A DNA stretch of 64,000 nt, taken from NCBI RefSeq assembly GCF_019931575.1, contig NZ_CP082923.1, forward strand, positions 4,774,001 to 4,838,000, given 5' to 3'. The position numbers and the translations under genes are program-made. Source of the DNA: Caulobacter segnis (lineage in GTDB: Bacteria > Pseudomonadota > Alphaproteobacteria > Caulobacterales > Caulobacteraceae). Positions 42,503 to 51,106 of the stretch are shown one piece after another (the stretch's first letter is position 1; each line of letters begins with the position of its first letter). The notes under the pieces were generated by a model. It was given only the letters and a program-made list of their open reading frames with translations, was not told the DNA's origin and did no database searches.

Positions 42503-43816
42503 ATGGACTTCCAACTGCCACCGGAGCTGACCGCCTATCTGGCCGAGCTCGACGCCTTCATCGAGAAAGAGATCGCGCCTCTGCAGGCGCGCGACGACAA
42601 CGACCGCTTCTTCGACCACCGCCGCGAATGGGCCCGGACTGACTGGGACATGGGCGGCCTGCCCCGCCACGAGTGGGAGGAACTGCTGGCCAAGGCCCGC
42701 AAGCTGGCCGACCAGGCGGGCCACTACCGCTTCGCCCTGCCATCAGCCTACGGCGGCAAGGACGGCTCCAACCTGTGGATGGCGGTGATCCGCGAGCACC
42801 TGGCCAGCAAGGGCCTCGGTTTGTTCAACGACCTGCAGAACGAGCACTCGATCGTCGGCAACAATCCGTTCGTGCTGATGATCCGCGACTTCGGCCGACC
42901 CGACCAGCAGCACCTGATCACCGACATGCTGGACAAGGGCGCCTTCCGCCCGACCTTCGGCCTGACCGAACCCGACCACGGCTCGGACGCCACCTTCATG
43001 GAGACCCGGGCGGTCCGCGAAGACTATCACGGCGAGGCCGGGTGGCGGATCAACGGCGAGAAGATGTGGACCACGGGCATGCACGCGGCCACCCACTGCT
43101 GCCTGTTCGTCCGCACCTCGGGCGAAGACGGCGACGCCCGGGGGATCACCGCCTTCCTGGTCCCGGCCCACGCGCCCGGCGTGAAGATCGAGGAGTACCT
43201 CTGGACCTTCAACATGCCGACCGATCACCCCCGGGTCAGCTTCACCAATGTCTGGGTCCCGGAGAGCGCGATGTTCGGGCCGGAGGGCGGGGGTCTCGCG
43301 CTGGCCCAGCACTTCGTGCACGAGAACCGCATCCGCCAGGCGGCCTCCAGCCTGGGCGCGGCGGTCTTCTGCATAGAAGAAAGCATCAAGTACGCGCGCG
43401 CGCGCAAGCCGTTCGGCAAGGCCCTGGCCGAGAACCAGGCCATCCAGTTCCCGATCGTCGAGCTGTCGACCCAGGCCGAGATGCTGCGCCTGCTGATCCG
43501 CAAGACCGCCTGGGAGATGGACCAGATGACCAAGGTCGAGGTCGAGAAGCGGCTCTCGGACAAGGTCTCGATGTGTAACTACTGGGCCAACCGCCTGTGC
43601 TGCGAGGCCGCCGACCGGGCCATGCAGATCCATGGCGGTATCGGCTATTCCCGCCACAAGCCGTTCGAGCACATCTATCGCCACCACCGCCGCTACCGGA
43701 TCACCGAGGGCAGCGAGGAGATCCAGATGCGCAAGGTGGCCGCCTGGCTGTTCGGCTACATCGGTCCGCGAAAACAGGCCTTCGCCCAGGAACGGCCCGA
43801 CATGGATAAGGTTTAA
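42503..43816 (+). CDS. Acyl-CoA dehydrogenase
   Basis: 437 residues, a FAD enzyme that makes the 2,3-double bond in acyl-CoA. N-terminal helical domain MDFQLPPELTAYLAELDAFI; FAD/substrate loop FGLTEPDHGSDATFMETRAV; KMWTTGMHAATHCCLFVRTS; and the C-terminal QIHGGIGYSRHKPFEHIYRHHR and RITEGSEEIQMRKVAAWL. The catalytic base is probably the E in TEGSEEIQM. The slightly long N-terminus is typical of ACAD10/11-like members. Start ATG 42503 with GAGGGAGG upstream. Acyl chain unknown. Confidence 0.93.
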   Translation: MDFQLPPELTAYLAELDAFIEKEIAPLQARDDNDRFFDHRREWARTDWDMGGLPRHEWEELLAKARKLADQAGHYRFALPSAYGGKDGSNLWMAVIREHLASKGLGLFNDLQNEHSIVGNNPFVLMIRDFGRPDQQHLITDMLDKGAFRPTFGLTEPDHGSDATFMETRAVREDYHGEAGWRINGEKMWTTGMHAATHCCLFVRTSGEDGDARGITAFLVPAHAPGVKIEEYLWTFNMPTDHPRVSFTNVWVPESAMFGPEGGGLALAQHFVHENRIRQAASSLGAAVFCIEESIKYARARKPFGKALAENQAIQFPIVELSTQAEMLRLLIRKTAWEMDQMTKVEVEKRLSDKVSMCNYWANRLCCEAADRAMQIHGGIGYSRHKPFEHIYRHHRRYRITEGSEEIQMRKVAAWLFGYIGPRKQAFAQERPDMDKV

Positions 43817-43896
43817 TCCGTCGCGACCTGACGTGTATCAATGGGCGCGCTATCTAACAGCGGTACGCGGGCATACATGTTCGCGCAGGAGGCTCC

Positions 43897-44532
43897 ATGA
43901 ACCGTCTCGTCCGTAATGCTTCGCGCGTCGCCCTGATCGTCGCCATTCCCGCGACGCTGGCCGGCTGCGGCATCAACACCATTCCCACCCAGGACGAGGC
44001 CACCAAGGCCGCCTGGGCCGAGGTGCAGAACCAGTACCAGCGCCGCGCCGACCTGGTGCCGAACCTGGTCGCCACGGTGAAGGGCTACGCGGCCCAGGAA
44101 AAGGACGTGCTGACCGCCGTCACCCAGGCCCGCGCCAGCGCCACCCAGGTCAAGGTCGACGCCTCGACCATCACCGACCCCGCCCAGTTCCAGAAGTTCG
44201 CCGCCGCCCAGGACCAGCTGTCCGGCGTGCTGGGCCGTCTGATGGTTATCCAGGAGCAGTATCCGGACCTGAAGTCGAACCAGAACTTCCTGAGCCTCCA
44301 GAGCCAGCTGGAAGGCACCGAGAACCGCATCGCCATCGCGCGGCGCGACTACAACGAGGCCGCCCAGAAGTACAACACCACCCTGCGCACCTTCCCCAGC
44401 ATCCTGTGGGCCAAGACCGTCTACAGCGGCCAGAAGCCGGCCCAACTGTTCCAAGCCACCGCCGCGGCGCAGAGCGCCCCGACCGTGGATTTCTCGAGCC
44501 CGCCGACGGCGACGCCGCCGAAGGTCCAGTAA
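43897..44532 (+). CDS. LemA family lipoprotein-like membrane protein
   Basis: 211 residues. N-terminal lipobox-like VAIPATLAGCGINT, so probably a lipoprotein, then the LemA domain of long helices: WAEVQNQYQRRADLVPNLVATVKGYAAQE, LMVIQEQYPDLKSNQNFLSLQSQLEGTENRI, and RRDYNEAAQKYNTTLRTFPS. Proline-rich short tail. LemA proteins commonly precede TPM-domain genes, as here; the pair's biochemical role is unclear (suspected in membrane protein quality or metalloprotease support). Confidence 0.92.
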   Translation: MNRLVRNASRVALIVAIPATLAGCGINTIPTQDEATKAAWAEVQNQYQRRADLVPNLVATVKGYAAQEKDVLTAVTQARASATQVKVDASTITDPAQFQKFAAAQDQLSGVLGRLMVIQEQYPDLKSNQNFLSLQSQLEGTENRIAIARRDYNEAAQKYNTTLRTFPSILWAKTVYSGQKPAQLFQATAAAQSAPTVDFSSPPTATPPKVQ

Positions 44533-44546
44533 CTTGCCTCTCCTCC

Positions 44547-44647
44547 GCTCATCCCCGCGAAAGCGGGGATCCAAGCCGAGCCTGACGGTTTCGCGCGGCG
44601 TCTCCGTGGCCAAGTCCGCTTGGGTTCCCGCTTTCGCGGGAATGAGC
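44547..44647. repeat. REP-like element, copy 2, overlapping a start codon
   Basis: Left arm 44547-44576 and right arm 44618-44647 match the arms of the element at 27130-27234 with a few substitutions (three mismatches between its own arms). The centre (41 bases) differs from copy 1. The two CCCGC-GAAA-GCGGG hairpins are kept. The right arm ends in GGGAATGAGC, and its ATG at 44642 is the likely start of the next gene. Confidence 0.88.
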
Positions 44648-45415
44648 GGATTTTTGGTGGCGCTGGTGGTGGCCATGGCGATGGCCCTGCCCGCCTTCGC
44701 CGCGCCCAAGTTCCCGCCGCTGACCGGCCGGGTGGTCGACGACGCCCAGATCCTGTCGCCGGACGTCGAGCGCGACCTGACCACCAAGCTGGAAAACCTT
44801 GAGACCACGACCGGCCGCCAGTTGGTCGTGGCCACGGTGCCCAGCCTGCAGGACTATCCGATCGAGGACTACGGCTACCAGCTGGGCCGGACCTGGGGCA
44901 TCGGCGAGAAGGACAAGGACACGGGCGCGATCCTGCTGGTCGCGCCCAACGAGCGGAAGGTGCGGATCGAGGTCGGCTATGGCCTGGAGCCCGTCCTGAC
45001 CGACGCCCTGTCCAGCGTCATCATCCAGAGCGCCATCCTGCCGAAGTTCCGCGACGGCGACATGGAAGGCGGCATCGTCGCGGGGACCAACGCCCTGGTC
45101 GAGCAGCTCAGCCTGCCCGCCGACCAGGCCAAGGCCCGCATCGAGCAGGCCAGCCAGCCCGAGCAACACAAGGCCAAGGGCTCGCCGATCGTCGGATTCC
45201 TGATCTTCCTGTTCGTCATCTTCGTATTTTCCAGCCTGTTCCGGGGCCGTCGCCGAGGCGGCCTCTCCTCGGCCCTGCCGTGGATCATCCTGGGCGCGCT
45301 GAACAACAGCGGCCGAGGCGGCGGAGGCTGGAGCGGCGGCGGGGGCGGCGGCGGGGGCGGCTTCTCCGGCGGCGGCGGATCGTTCGGCGGCGGCGGCAGT
45401 TCGGGGAGCTGGTGA
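44642..45415 (+). CDS. TPM-domain membrane protein (YgcG family), start within a repeat
   Basis: 257 residues. Signal peptide MSGFLVALVVAMAMALPAFA, then the TPM domain at about 25-150 (GRVVDDAQILSPDVERDL, TTGRQLVVATVPSLQDYPIEDYGY, VGYGLEPVLTDALSS), one membrane helix at about 182-200 and a glycine/serine-rich tail (GGGGSFGGGGSSGSW). The start ATG and the first codons come from the REP-like repeat, and the n-region lacks a basic residue. The next start upstream (TTG 44534) would read through the repeat. Companion of the LemA gene. Confidence 0.88.
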   Translation: MSGFLVALVVAMAMALPAFAAPKFPPLTGRVVDDAQILSPDVERDLTTKLENLETTTGRQLVVATVPSLQDYPIEDYGYQLGRTWGIGEKDKDTGAILLVAPNERKVRIEVGYGLEPVLTDALSSVIIQSAILPKFRDGDMEGGIVAGTNALVEQLSLPADQAKARIEQASQPEQHKAKGSPIVGFLIFLFVIFVFSSLFRGRRRGGLSSALPWIILGALNNSGRGGGGWSGGGGGGGGGFSGGGGSFGGGGSSGSW

Positions 45416-45416
45416 G

Positions 45417-46118
45417 ATGGCGACACGCATGACCCCGCAGGACCTCGACCGCATCGCCGGCGCGGTCGCCGAGGCCGAGAAGACCACCGCCGGCGAGATC
45501 TTCTGCGTCCTGGCCCCCGAGGTGTCGGACTATCGCGAGACCCCGCTCGTCTGGGCGGCGGCGACCGCCCTCGTGCTGCCGGCCGCGGCCCTGTTCGCCG
45601 GCTTCCGGCCCGAGATGCTGACCCGGCTGTTCGGCGGCTGGAGCGTCGGCCACGCCTCGGCGCTGGACGGCGCGATCCTGTCGGCGCTCTCCACCTATAT
45701 CGCCCTGCAGCTGGCGGTATTCGTGGTCGCGGCCCTGGTCGTCTCGATCCCGTCCGTGCGCCGCGCCCTGACGCCCGCCTCGCTGAAGGCCGCCCGGGTC
45801 AAGCGCGCGGCCATGGAGCAGTTCCTCAGCCACGGCCTGCACATCACCCGCGACCGCACCGGCGTCCTGATCTTCGCGGCCCTGGCCGAGCATCGCGTCG
45901 AGGTCATCGCCGACGAGGGCATCTACAAGGCCGCGCCGAACGCGGTGTGGGACGACGTCGTGGCCGACCTGGTCGGCGGCCTCAAGGCCGGCCGCGTCGC
46001 CGACGGCTTCGTCGCCGCCGTGGGCCGCGCGGGGACGATCCTGGCCGAGCACGTCCCGCCACGCGGCGACGACCGCAACGAACTGCCCGACGGTCTGACC
46101 ATCCTGCCGAAGCGCTGA
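45417..46118 (+). CDS. TPM-domain membrane protein, second
   Basis: 233 residues. Starts two bases after the previous stop. N-terminal part like the start of a TPM domain (LDRIAGAVAEAEKTTAGEIFCVL), two hydrophobic segments at about 40-60 and 85-115, then the rest of a TPM domain (GVLIFAALAEHRVEVIADEGI and AAVGRAGTILAEHVPP). The membrane segments interrupt the TPM fold. Works presumably with the preceding LemA and TPM proteins. Confidence 0.85.
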   Translation: MATRMTPQDLDRIAGAVAEAEKTTAGEIFCVLAPEVSDYRETPLVWAAATALVLPAAALFAGFRPEMLTRLFGGWSVGHASALDGAILSALSTYIALQLAVFVVAALVVSIPSVRRALTPASLKAARVKRAAMEQFLSHGLHITRDRTGVLIFAALAEHRVEVIADEGIYKAAPNAVWDDVVADLVGGLKAGRVADGFVAAVGRAGTILAEHVPPRGDDRNELPDGLTILPKR

Positions 46119-46177
46119 AGGTTCGGGAAACCTAAGCCGGTTCGCGCGCTTTCCTGATGACCAGCAGGAGAGCCGCC

Positions 46178-46585
46178 ATGTCCGATTTCGACACCTTCCT
46201 CGACATCCGTCGCCAAGCCGCCCAGGCCTATGTGAACGGCAAGGTCGGACCGTTGGACCGGCTGGCCGCCACCGCCTGCCCCGCCAGCTTCTTTCCCCCG
46301 CACGGCGGACGCGAGGAGGGCGCGGATAGGGTGGCGGACGTCTATGCGCGCGACGCCATCTCCTTCGTCGAGGGCGGCGAGACGACGCTGGAGATCCTGC
46401 ACAGCGACTCGGTCGGCGACCTCGCCTACTGGACCGGGTTGCAGCACGCCAGGGTTCGGCTCAACGGCCAGGACGAACCGGTCGAGATGCACCTGCGGAT
46501 CACCGAACTGTTCCGGCACGAGGACGGCGCCTGGAAGCTGATCCACCGCCACGCCGATCCGCTGGCCGAGGCGACGGCGGACTGA
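46178..46585 (+). CDS. NTF2-like (SnoaL/ketosteroid isomerase fold) protein
   Basis: 135 residues. MSDFDTFLDIRRQAAQAYVNG, then a typical fold with FVEGGETTLEILHSDSVGDLAYWTGLQHARV and LHLRITELFRHEDGAWKLIHRHADP, the usual closing strands of SnoaL/DUF4440-type proteins. Often catalyse isomerisation or hydration or bind small ligands; no substrate is evident. GGAGAG precedes the start. Convergent with the amidohydrolase. Confidence 0.8.
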   Translation: MSDFDTFLDIRRQAAQAYVNGKVGPLDRLAATACPASFFPPHGGREEGADRVADVYARDAISFVEGGETTLEILHSDSVGDLAYWTGLQHARVRLNGQDEPVEMHLRITELFRHEDGAWKLIHRHADPLAEATAD

Positions 46586-46586
46586 G

Positions 46587-48344
46587 CTACTCCGCCGCCA
46601 GGGCCAGCGGCGCGGCCTGGCCCCCGCGCACCAGCCGCCCCGGCAGCGCGCCAGTGGGCTCGCCGTCGCGCTGGGTGACGACGCCGGCGACGATCGTGGC
46701 GACATAGCCGTGGGCTTTCTGGACCAGGCGTCGCCCGCCAGCCGGCAGGTCGTGGGCGACGCGCGGCGCGTCCAGGCGGAGTCCTTCGTAGTCGATGACA
46801 TTGAGGTCGGCGCGGTAGCCCGGCGCGATCAGGCCCCGGTCCAGCAGTCCCACCGCCTGGGCCGTGTCGCGGGTCTGGCGGGCGATCATGGTCTCCAGCG
46901 GGATGCGAGGCCCTCGCGCGCGGTCGCGGGTCCAGTGGATCAGGTTGCTGGTCGGGAAGCTGCCGTCGCAGATCATGCCGACATGGGCCCCGCCGTCCGA
47001 CAGGCCCGGCACGGTGTCGCGATGGGTCAGCATCCGGAAACTGGGCTCCAGCGAGCCGTCGGCGTAGTTCAGGAACGGGTGGTAGAGCATGCCGCGCCCG
47101 TCGCGCTCCAGCATGGCGTCGAGAGCGACCTCGGCCGGGGCCCGGCCGGCGGCCTCGGCCAAGGCCGCGACGCTCTTGTCGGCGGTCGGTTCGTAGTCCG
47201 GATCCGCGCCCATCGGATACATGATGTCCCAGGCTCGCAGCGCCCGGCCGGCGAAGGGCCCTTGCGGATCGGACTCCTCGGCCAGCAGGCGGGCGCGGAA
47301 GGCCGGATCGCGCAGGGCCGCGACACGCTCGGCCAGGGACAGGCCGGCGATCTCGCCATAGGTCCGCGTCTGGCTGAACGGGTTGAGCGTCAGCTCCAGG
47401 CCGAACAGCACGCCCACGGGGCGGCCGCAGACCTGGGCCTTCATCGGCAGGCCGGCGTCGACGGCGGCCGACAGGGCCGCCAGCATCGCCTTCCAACCGC
47501 CGGGCGACTTGGGGCTCTGGACCAGCGAGAACGACAGCGGCCTGCCCGAACGCTCGACGATGCGACGGACCATGGCCAGCTCGGCCGCGCCGTCGGGAAA
47601 GAAGTCCGACACCAGCTGCAGCACGCCCTTGCCGGCGGCGGCCAAACCTTTGGCGATACCGGTCAGCTCGTCCTCGCCCGCGGTCAAGGTCGGGGTCGGC
47701 TGGCCGTCGCTGGTCCGGTGGTTCAGGGTGCGCGAGGTCGAAAAGCCCAGGGCCCCGGCCTCGACCGCGCGCTTGGCGAGGGCGGCCATGGCGGCGATGT
47801 CGGCCTCCGTCGCCGGCTCGCGATCGGCGCCGCGCTGGCCCATCACATAGACGCGCAGGGCCGCGTGCGGCAGCTGGGCGCCGACATCCACGTCGAAGGC
47901 GCGGCCGGCCAGGAAGTCGAGATAGTCGGGAAAGCTCTCCCAGGCCCAGGGCAGCCCCTCGGTCAACACCGGAAACGGGATGTCTTCGACGCCCTCCATC
48001 AGCCGGATCAGCCGGTCGTGGTCCTGCGGCCGGCATGGCGCGAAGCCGACGCCGCAATTGCCCATGACCACCGTGGTGACGCCATGGCCGGAGCTGGGAT
48101 CCAGCCGCCCGCTCCAGGTCGCCTGGCCGTCATAGTGGGTGTGGATGTCGACGAAGCCCGGGGTGACGATCCGTCCTCGGGCGTCAATCTCCTCTGCGGC
48201 CGCCGCCAGGTCCAAGCCGATGGCGGCGATGCGGCCGTCCCTGACCCCGACATCGGCGATCACGCCCGGCGCGCCCGAGCCGTCGAACACCGTCCCGCCT
48301 CGCAGAACCAGATCGTAGGCATACTCCGCAGCCTTGGCAGCCAT
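46587..48344 (-). CDS. N-acyl-D-amino-acid deacylase family amidohydrolase
   Basis: 585 residues. Metal-dependent amidohydrolase: LVLRGGTVFDGSGAPG, DIHTHYDGQATW with the HxH, GNCGVGFAPCRP with the metal cysteine of this family, and the late SDGGAHVGMICDG and YRADLNVIDYEGL. Large members like this are usually annotated as D-aminoacylases or N-acyl-D-amino acid deacylases; activity on D-amino acids is not proven by motifs. The start at 48344 follows GGAGG. Downstream of a TonB-dependent receptor on the same strand, hinting that its substrate is imported. Confidence 0.85.
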   Translation of the reverse strand: MAAKAAEYAYDLVLRGGTVFDGSGAPGVIADVGVRDGRIAAIGLDLAAAAEEIDARGRIVTPGFVDIHTHYDGQATWSGRLDPSSGHGVTTVVMGNCGVGFAPCRPQDHDRLIRLMEGVEDIPFPVLTEGLPWAWESFPDYLDFLAGRAFDVDVGAQLPHAALRVYVMGQRGADREPATEADIAAMAALAKRAVEAGALGFSTSRTLNHRTSDGQPTPTLTAGEDELTGIAKGLAAAGKGVLQLVSDFFPDGAAELAMVRRIVERSGRPLSFSLVQSPKSPGGWKAMLAALSAAVDAGLPMKAQVCGRPVGVLFGLELTLNPFSQTRTYGEIAGLSLAERVAALRDPAFRARLLAEESDPQGPFAGRALRAWDIMYPMGADPDYEPTADKSVAALAEAAGRAPAEVALDAMLERDGRGMLYHPFLNYADGSLEPSFRMLTHRDTVPGLSDGGAHVGMICDGSFPTSNLIHWTRDRARGPRIPLETMIARQTRDTAQAVGLLDRGLIAPGYRADLNVIDYEGLRLDAPRVAHDLPAGGRRLVQKAHGYVATIVAGVVTQRDGEPTGALPGRLVRGGQAAPLALAAE

Positions 48345-48419
48345 GCCCGCGTCCTCCCTTATGGTTGGGATGAGCGTCCGTCCGCGCCGAGAGGGCGTCA
48401 AGCTTACCCCGGCGGAAGG

Positions 48420-48443
48420 GGGCGGTCGCCGGGGCGACCGCCC
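48420..48443. other. GC-rich hairpin after the TonB receptor gene
   Basis: GGGCGGTCGCC (48420-48430) pairs with GGCGACCGCCC (48433-48443). It follows the receptor stop on the minus strand by nine bases but has no U tail there, so it may stabilise the 3' end or act with Rho. Confidence 0.35.
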
Positions 48444-48451
48444 TTTAGTCC

Positions 48452-50842
48452 CTAGAACGCCTTGCGCACCGTCACGCCCGCCGTGCGCGGCTGGCCGACG
48501 GAATAGCCCAGGCGCGCCCGGCCGCCGCGTTCGCGATCGAAGGACAGCAGGGCGTTCTCGTCGAACAGGTTGTTGACGTAGAGGGTGATGTCGACCCCGT
48601 CCTTCATCTCGACCCCAGCGCTGAGATTGACGATCTCGTAGCTGGGCAGCTTCAGGTTCACGACCGTGGGAACCAGCCCCGTCGCCCCGCCGAACGCCAG
48701 GTTCGAGACGAACGCGCGCGGGTTGTTCTCCTGGTCGCTGGCCTGGGTGAAGCGGCTGCCGACGTGCTGGACCGAGGCCTTCAAATAGCCGTTGGCGCCG
48801 TCCCAGACCTCGCGGCTGTAGGTGACGTCGAACGAGACCTGGAACTTGGGCACCGACGGCAGGCGGTTGCCCTCGCGGATGCCGCCGATCACCGCACCCG
48901 TCCCGTCCTTGACGGTCGAGTCGAACTCGGCCTCCAGCAGGCTGCCCGACAGGCCGATGTCGAGGCCGGAGGCCAGGCGGGCCGAAACCTCGGCCTCGAC
49001 GCCCTTGGTGTGGGCCTTGGCCACGTTGAACACCACGCGCGAGCTGCACGAGCCGGCGTCCAGGGTGGTCTGCAGGTTCTTGATGTCGGTGTAGAACACC
49101 GCGCCGTTGAAGCGGACGCCGCCGAAGCGCGACTTCACCCCGCCCTCGTAGTTCCACAGCGTCTCGTCGTCATAGGACTGGTAGCCGCCGAAGATCGCCG
49201 CGTCCTGCGCCGAGCACAGCGGCAGGTTCAGCGGATCGTTGACCCCGCCCAGGCGGAAGCCCTTCGAGGCCTGGGCGTTGAAGGTGACGTTGTCGGCCGC
49301 CTCGTAGCTCAGCAGGAAGCGCGGGGTGAAGCCGTCCGACGAGGTCTTGTCGGTGCGGTTGTCGCCGTTGGCGAACAGGCCGCCGGACTTGAACTGCCGC
49401 GTCTCGCTGAAGTCGTAGTAGCGGCCGCCAGCCGTCGCGGTCAGCTTGCCGAGCGTGTAGTTCACCTCCCCGAACACGGCCTTCTGCTTGATGTCGTAGG
49501 GCAGGTAGGCGTTGTAGGGCGAGTCCGACGGGAAGCCGTTCGCGACCGCGGTGGAAGTGCCCGCGCCCAGCACGGCGTTGGTATAGGCGTCGTAGCCGGG
49601 GGTCGGCAGGCGCTGGTTGTAGACGCGGTCGACCTTCGAATAGAAGCCGCCGACCACCCACTGGAACGGCCCGTCGCCGGTCGAGGCTAGGCGCAGTTCT
49701 TGGGTGAACTGCTCCAGGTCGGTGGTGTCGACCAGCTTGGACGGCAGCAGCACCGCCGCGGCGGGAAAGCCAAGATCGACCGACACGCTGCCGGTCAAGG
49801 CGCTGGCGTCGCGGTTCACCGTGATGTCGCGGTTGATGTAGCTGGTCACCGAGGTCAGGGCCGCGCCGCCCAGGTCGAGGTTGGCGGTCAGGTCGGCCAG
49901 CAGGGTGTCGTCGGCGAAGCTCTCGTCCAGCAGCAGGTACTGCTCGCGCTCGTCCAGCTGGATCTTGGGCCGGGTGGTGGTGTTGTTGTTGGCGAAGAGG
50001 TTGAACACCTCCTGGCGGTTGAAGCCGTGGGCGCGGATCTCCTGGTAGACCACGCGGGGGGTCAGGCTGAAGGTCTCGGACGGCTGGATCAGGAAGGCGA
50101 TCCGCCCGCCGCGCCGCGTGCCGTCGTTGACGTTCTTCTCGACCTTGCCGCCTTCCTTGCGGGCGTCGATGAAGCCGCCGTAGCGGGTCAGGTAGCCGAC
50201 CGCGCGCATGGCGACCTTGTCGGACATCGGGATGTTAACCGCCCCCTTCACGTGGCCGCCGAAGTCGTCGCCGCCGACCAGATTGGCGTTGGCCTCGAAC
50301 ACGCCCTCGTTGACGCCCAGCTTGGGCTGGTTGGTGATGTAGCGGATCGTGCCACCGACCGAGCCCGAACCGAACAGCGTGCCTTGCGGGCCGCGCAGGG
50401 TCTCGACCCGGTTCAGGTCGAAGAGGTCTATGTCGGGCGTGAACAGCGACAGCGAGATCACCGACTCGTCGAGATAGACCCCAACCTGCTCCTTCACGCC
50501 GGGCTGGTCGCGGACCACCTGGCCGGCGGAGACGCCGCGCACCGACACCTGGCTCTGGCCGGGACCGAGGTTCTGGATCGTCAGGCCCGCCACGTTGCGC
50601 GACAGGTCCTCCAGGGTGACCGCGCCCGAACGCTGGATGTCCTTCTCCGTCTGGGCGTTGATCGAGAAGGGGATGTCCTGGATCGTCGCGTCGCGCTTGG
50701 TGGCGGTGACGATGATCTCATCGACCGAGGTCTGGTCCGCCTGCTGGGCCAGGGCCAGGGCGGGGATGGCGAGAACAGCGGCGAGCGCGCTGGCGCCCAG
50801 CAGCGCGCGACGCGCCTGGCGGCGCGGTGTAGCGATGGTCAT
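48452..50842 (-). CDS. TonB-dependent receptor
   Basis: 796 residues. Signal peptide (ALLGASALAAVLAIPALALAQ), TonB box SVDEIIVTATKR, plug domain (IQDIPFSINAQTEKDIQRSG, VSVRGVSAGQVVRDQPG, VETLRGPQGTLFGSGSVGGT), then a 22-strand barrel and terminal TVRKAF with the phenylalanine end. Member of the large sphingomonad/Caulobacter receptor group. It is followed by the amidohydrolase, so the ligand may be an N-acylated compound. The start 50842 is set by the signal peptide and GGGAGG. A palindrome lies 120 bases upstream. Confidence 0.92.
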   Translation of the reverse strand: MTIATPRRQARRALLGASALAAVLAIPALALAQQADQTSVDEIIVTATKRDATIQDIPFSINAQTEKDIQRSGAVTLEDLSRNVAGLTIQNLGPGQSQVSVRGVSAGQVVRDQPGVKEQVGVYLDESVISLSLFTPDIDLFDLNRVETLRGPQGTLFGSGSVGGTIRYITNQPKLGVNEGVFEANANLVGGDDFGGHVKGAVNIPMSDKVAMRAVGYLTRYGGFIDARKEGGKVEKNVNDGTRRGGRIAFLIQPSETFSLTPRVVYQEIRAHGFNRQEVFNLFANNNTTTRPKIQLDEREQYLLLDESFADDTLLADLTANLDLGGAALTSVTSYINRDITVNRDASALTGSVSVDLGFPAAAVLLPSKLVDTTDLEQFTQELRLASTGDGPFQWVVGGFYSKVDRVYNQRLPTPGYDAYTNAVLGAGTSTAVANGFPSDSPYNAYLPYDIKQKAVFGEVNYTLGKLTATAGGRYYDFSETRQFKSGGLFANGDNRTDKTSSDGFTPRFLLSYEAADNVTFNAQASKGFRLGGVNDPLNLPLCSAQDAAIFGGYQSYDDETLWNYEGGVKSRFGGVRFNGAVFYTDIKNLQTTLDAGSCSSRVVFNVAKAHTKGVEAEVSARLASGLDIGLSGSLLEAEFDSTVKDGTGAVIGGIREGNRLPSVPKFQVSFDVTYSREVWDGANGYLKASVQHVGSRFTQASDQENNPRAFVSNLAFGGATGLVPTVVNLKLPSYEIVNLSAGVEMKDGVDITLYVNNLFDENALLSFDRERGGRARLGYSVGQPRTAGVTVRKAF

Positions 50843-50962
50843 GATAACCTCCCGAACGTCGTTTTTCCGGCCGCGAGGTCGAGCCCGCGACACAATCTCA
50901 GCGTTCATCCCGGAATCAGGGAAAGTCAACGCGAAACGAAGATCAGGAAAATCAGCGTTTTA

Positions 50963-50974
50963 GACACCGGTGTC
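50963..50974. promoter_or_regulatory. 12-bp palindrome GACACCGGTGTC (LacI-family-like)
   Basis: A perfect palindrome with the ACCGGT core usual for LacI-family operators, in the 264-bp gap between the divergent TonB receptor and thiolase. A smaller CGTTT-CGA-AAACG repeat follows at 50979-50991. Operator role is inferred from form and place only. Confidence 0.4.
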
Positions 50975-51106
50975 GCGCCGTTTCGAAAACGCCGTACGGA
51001 AGCTGACCGCGCTTTCCCTTTACGCGCACGTGATCTTTCGCACCGCGAAAAGCCGGTCTAGGGTGGCGGCAATTCAAACTAATGTTTTAACGGGGAGTGC
51101 GCCTCT

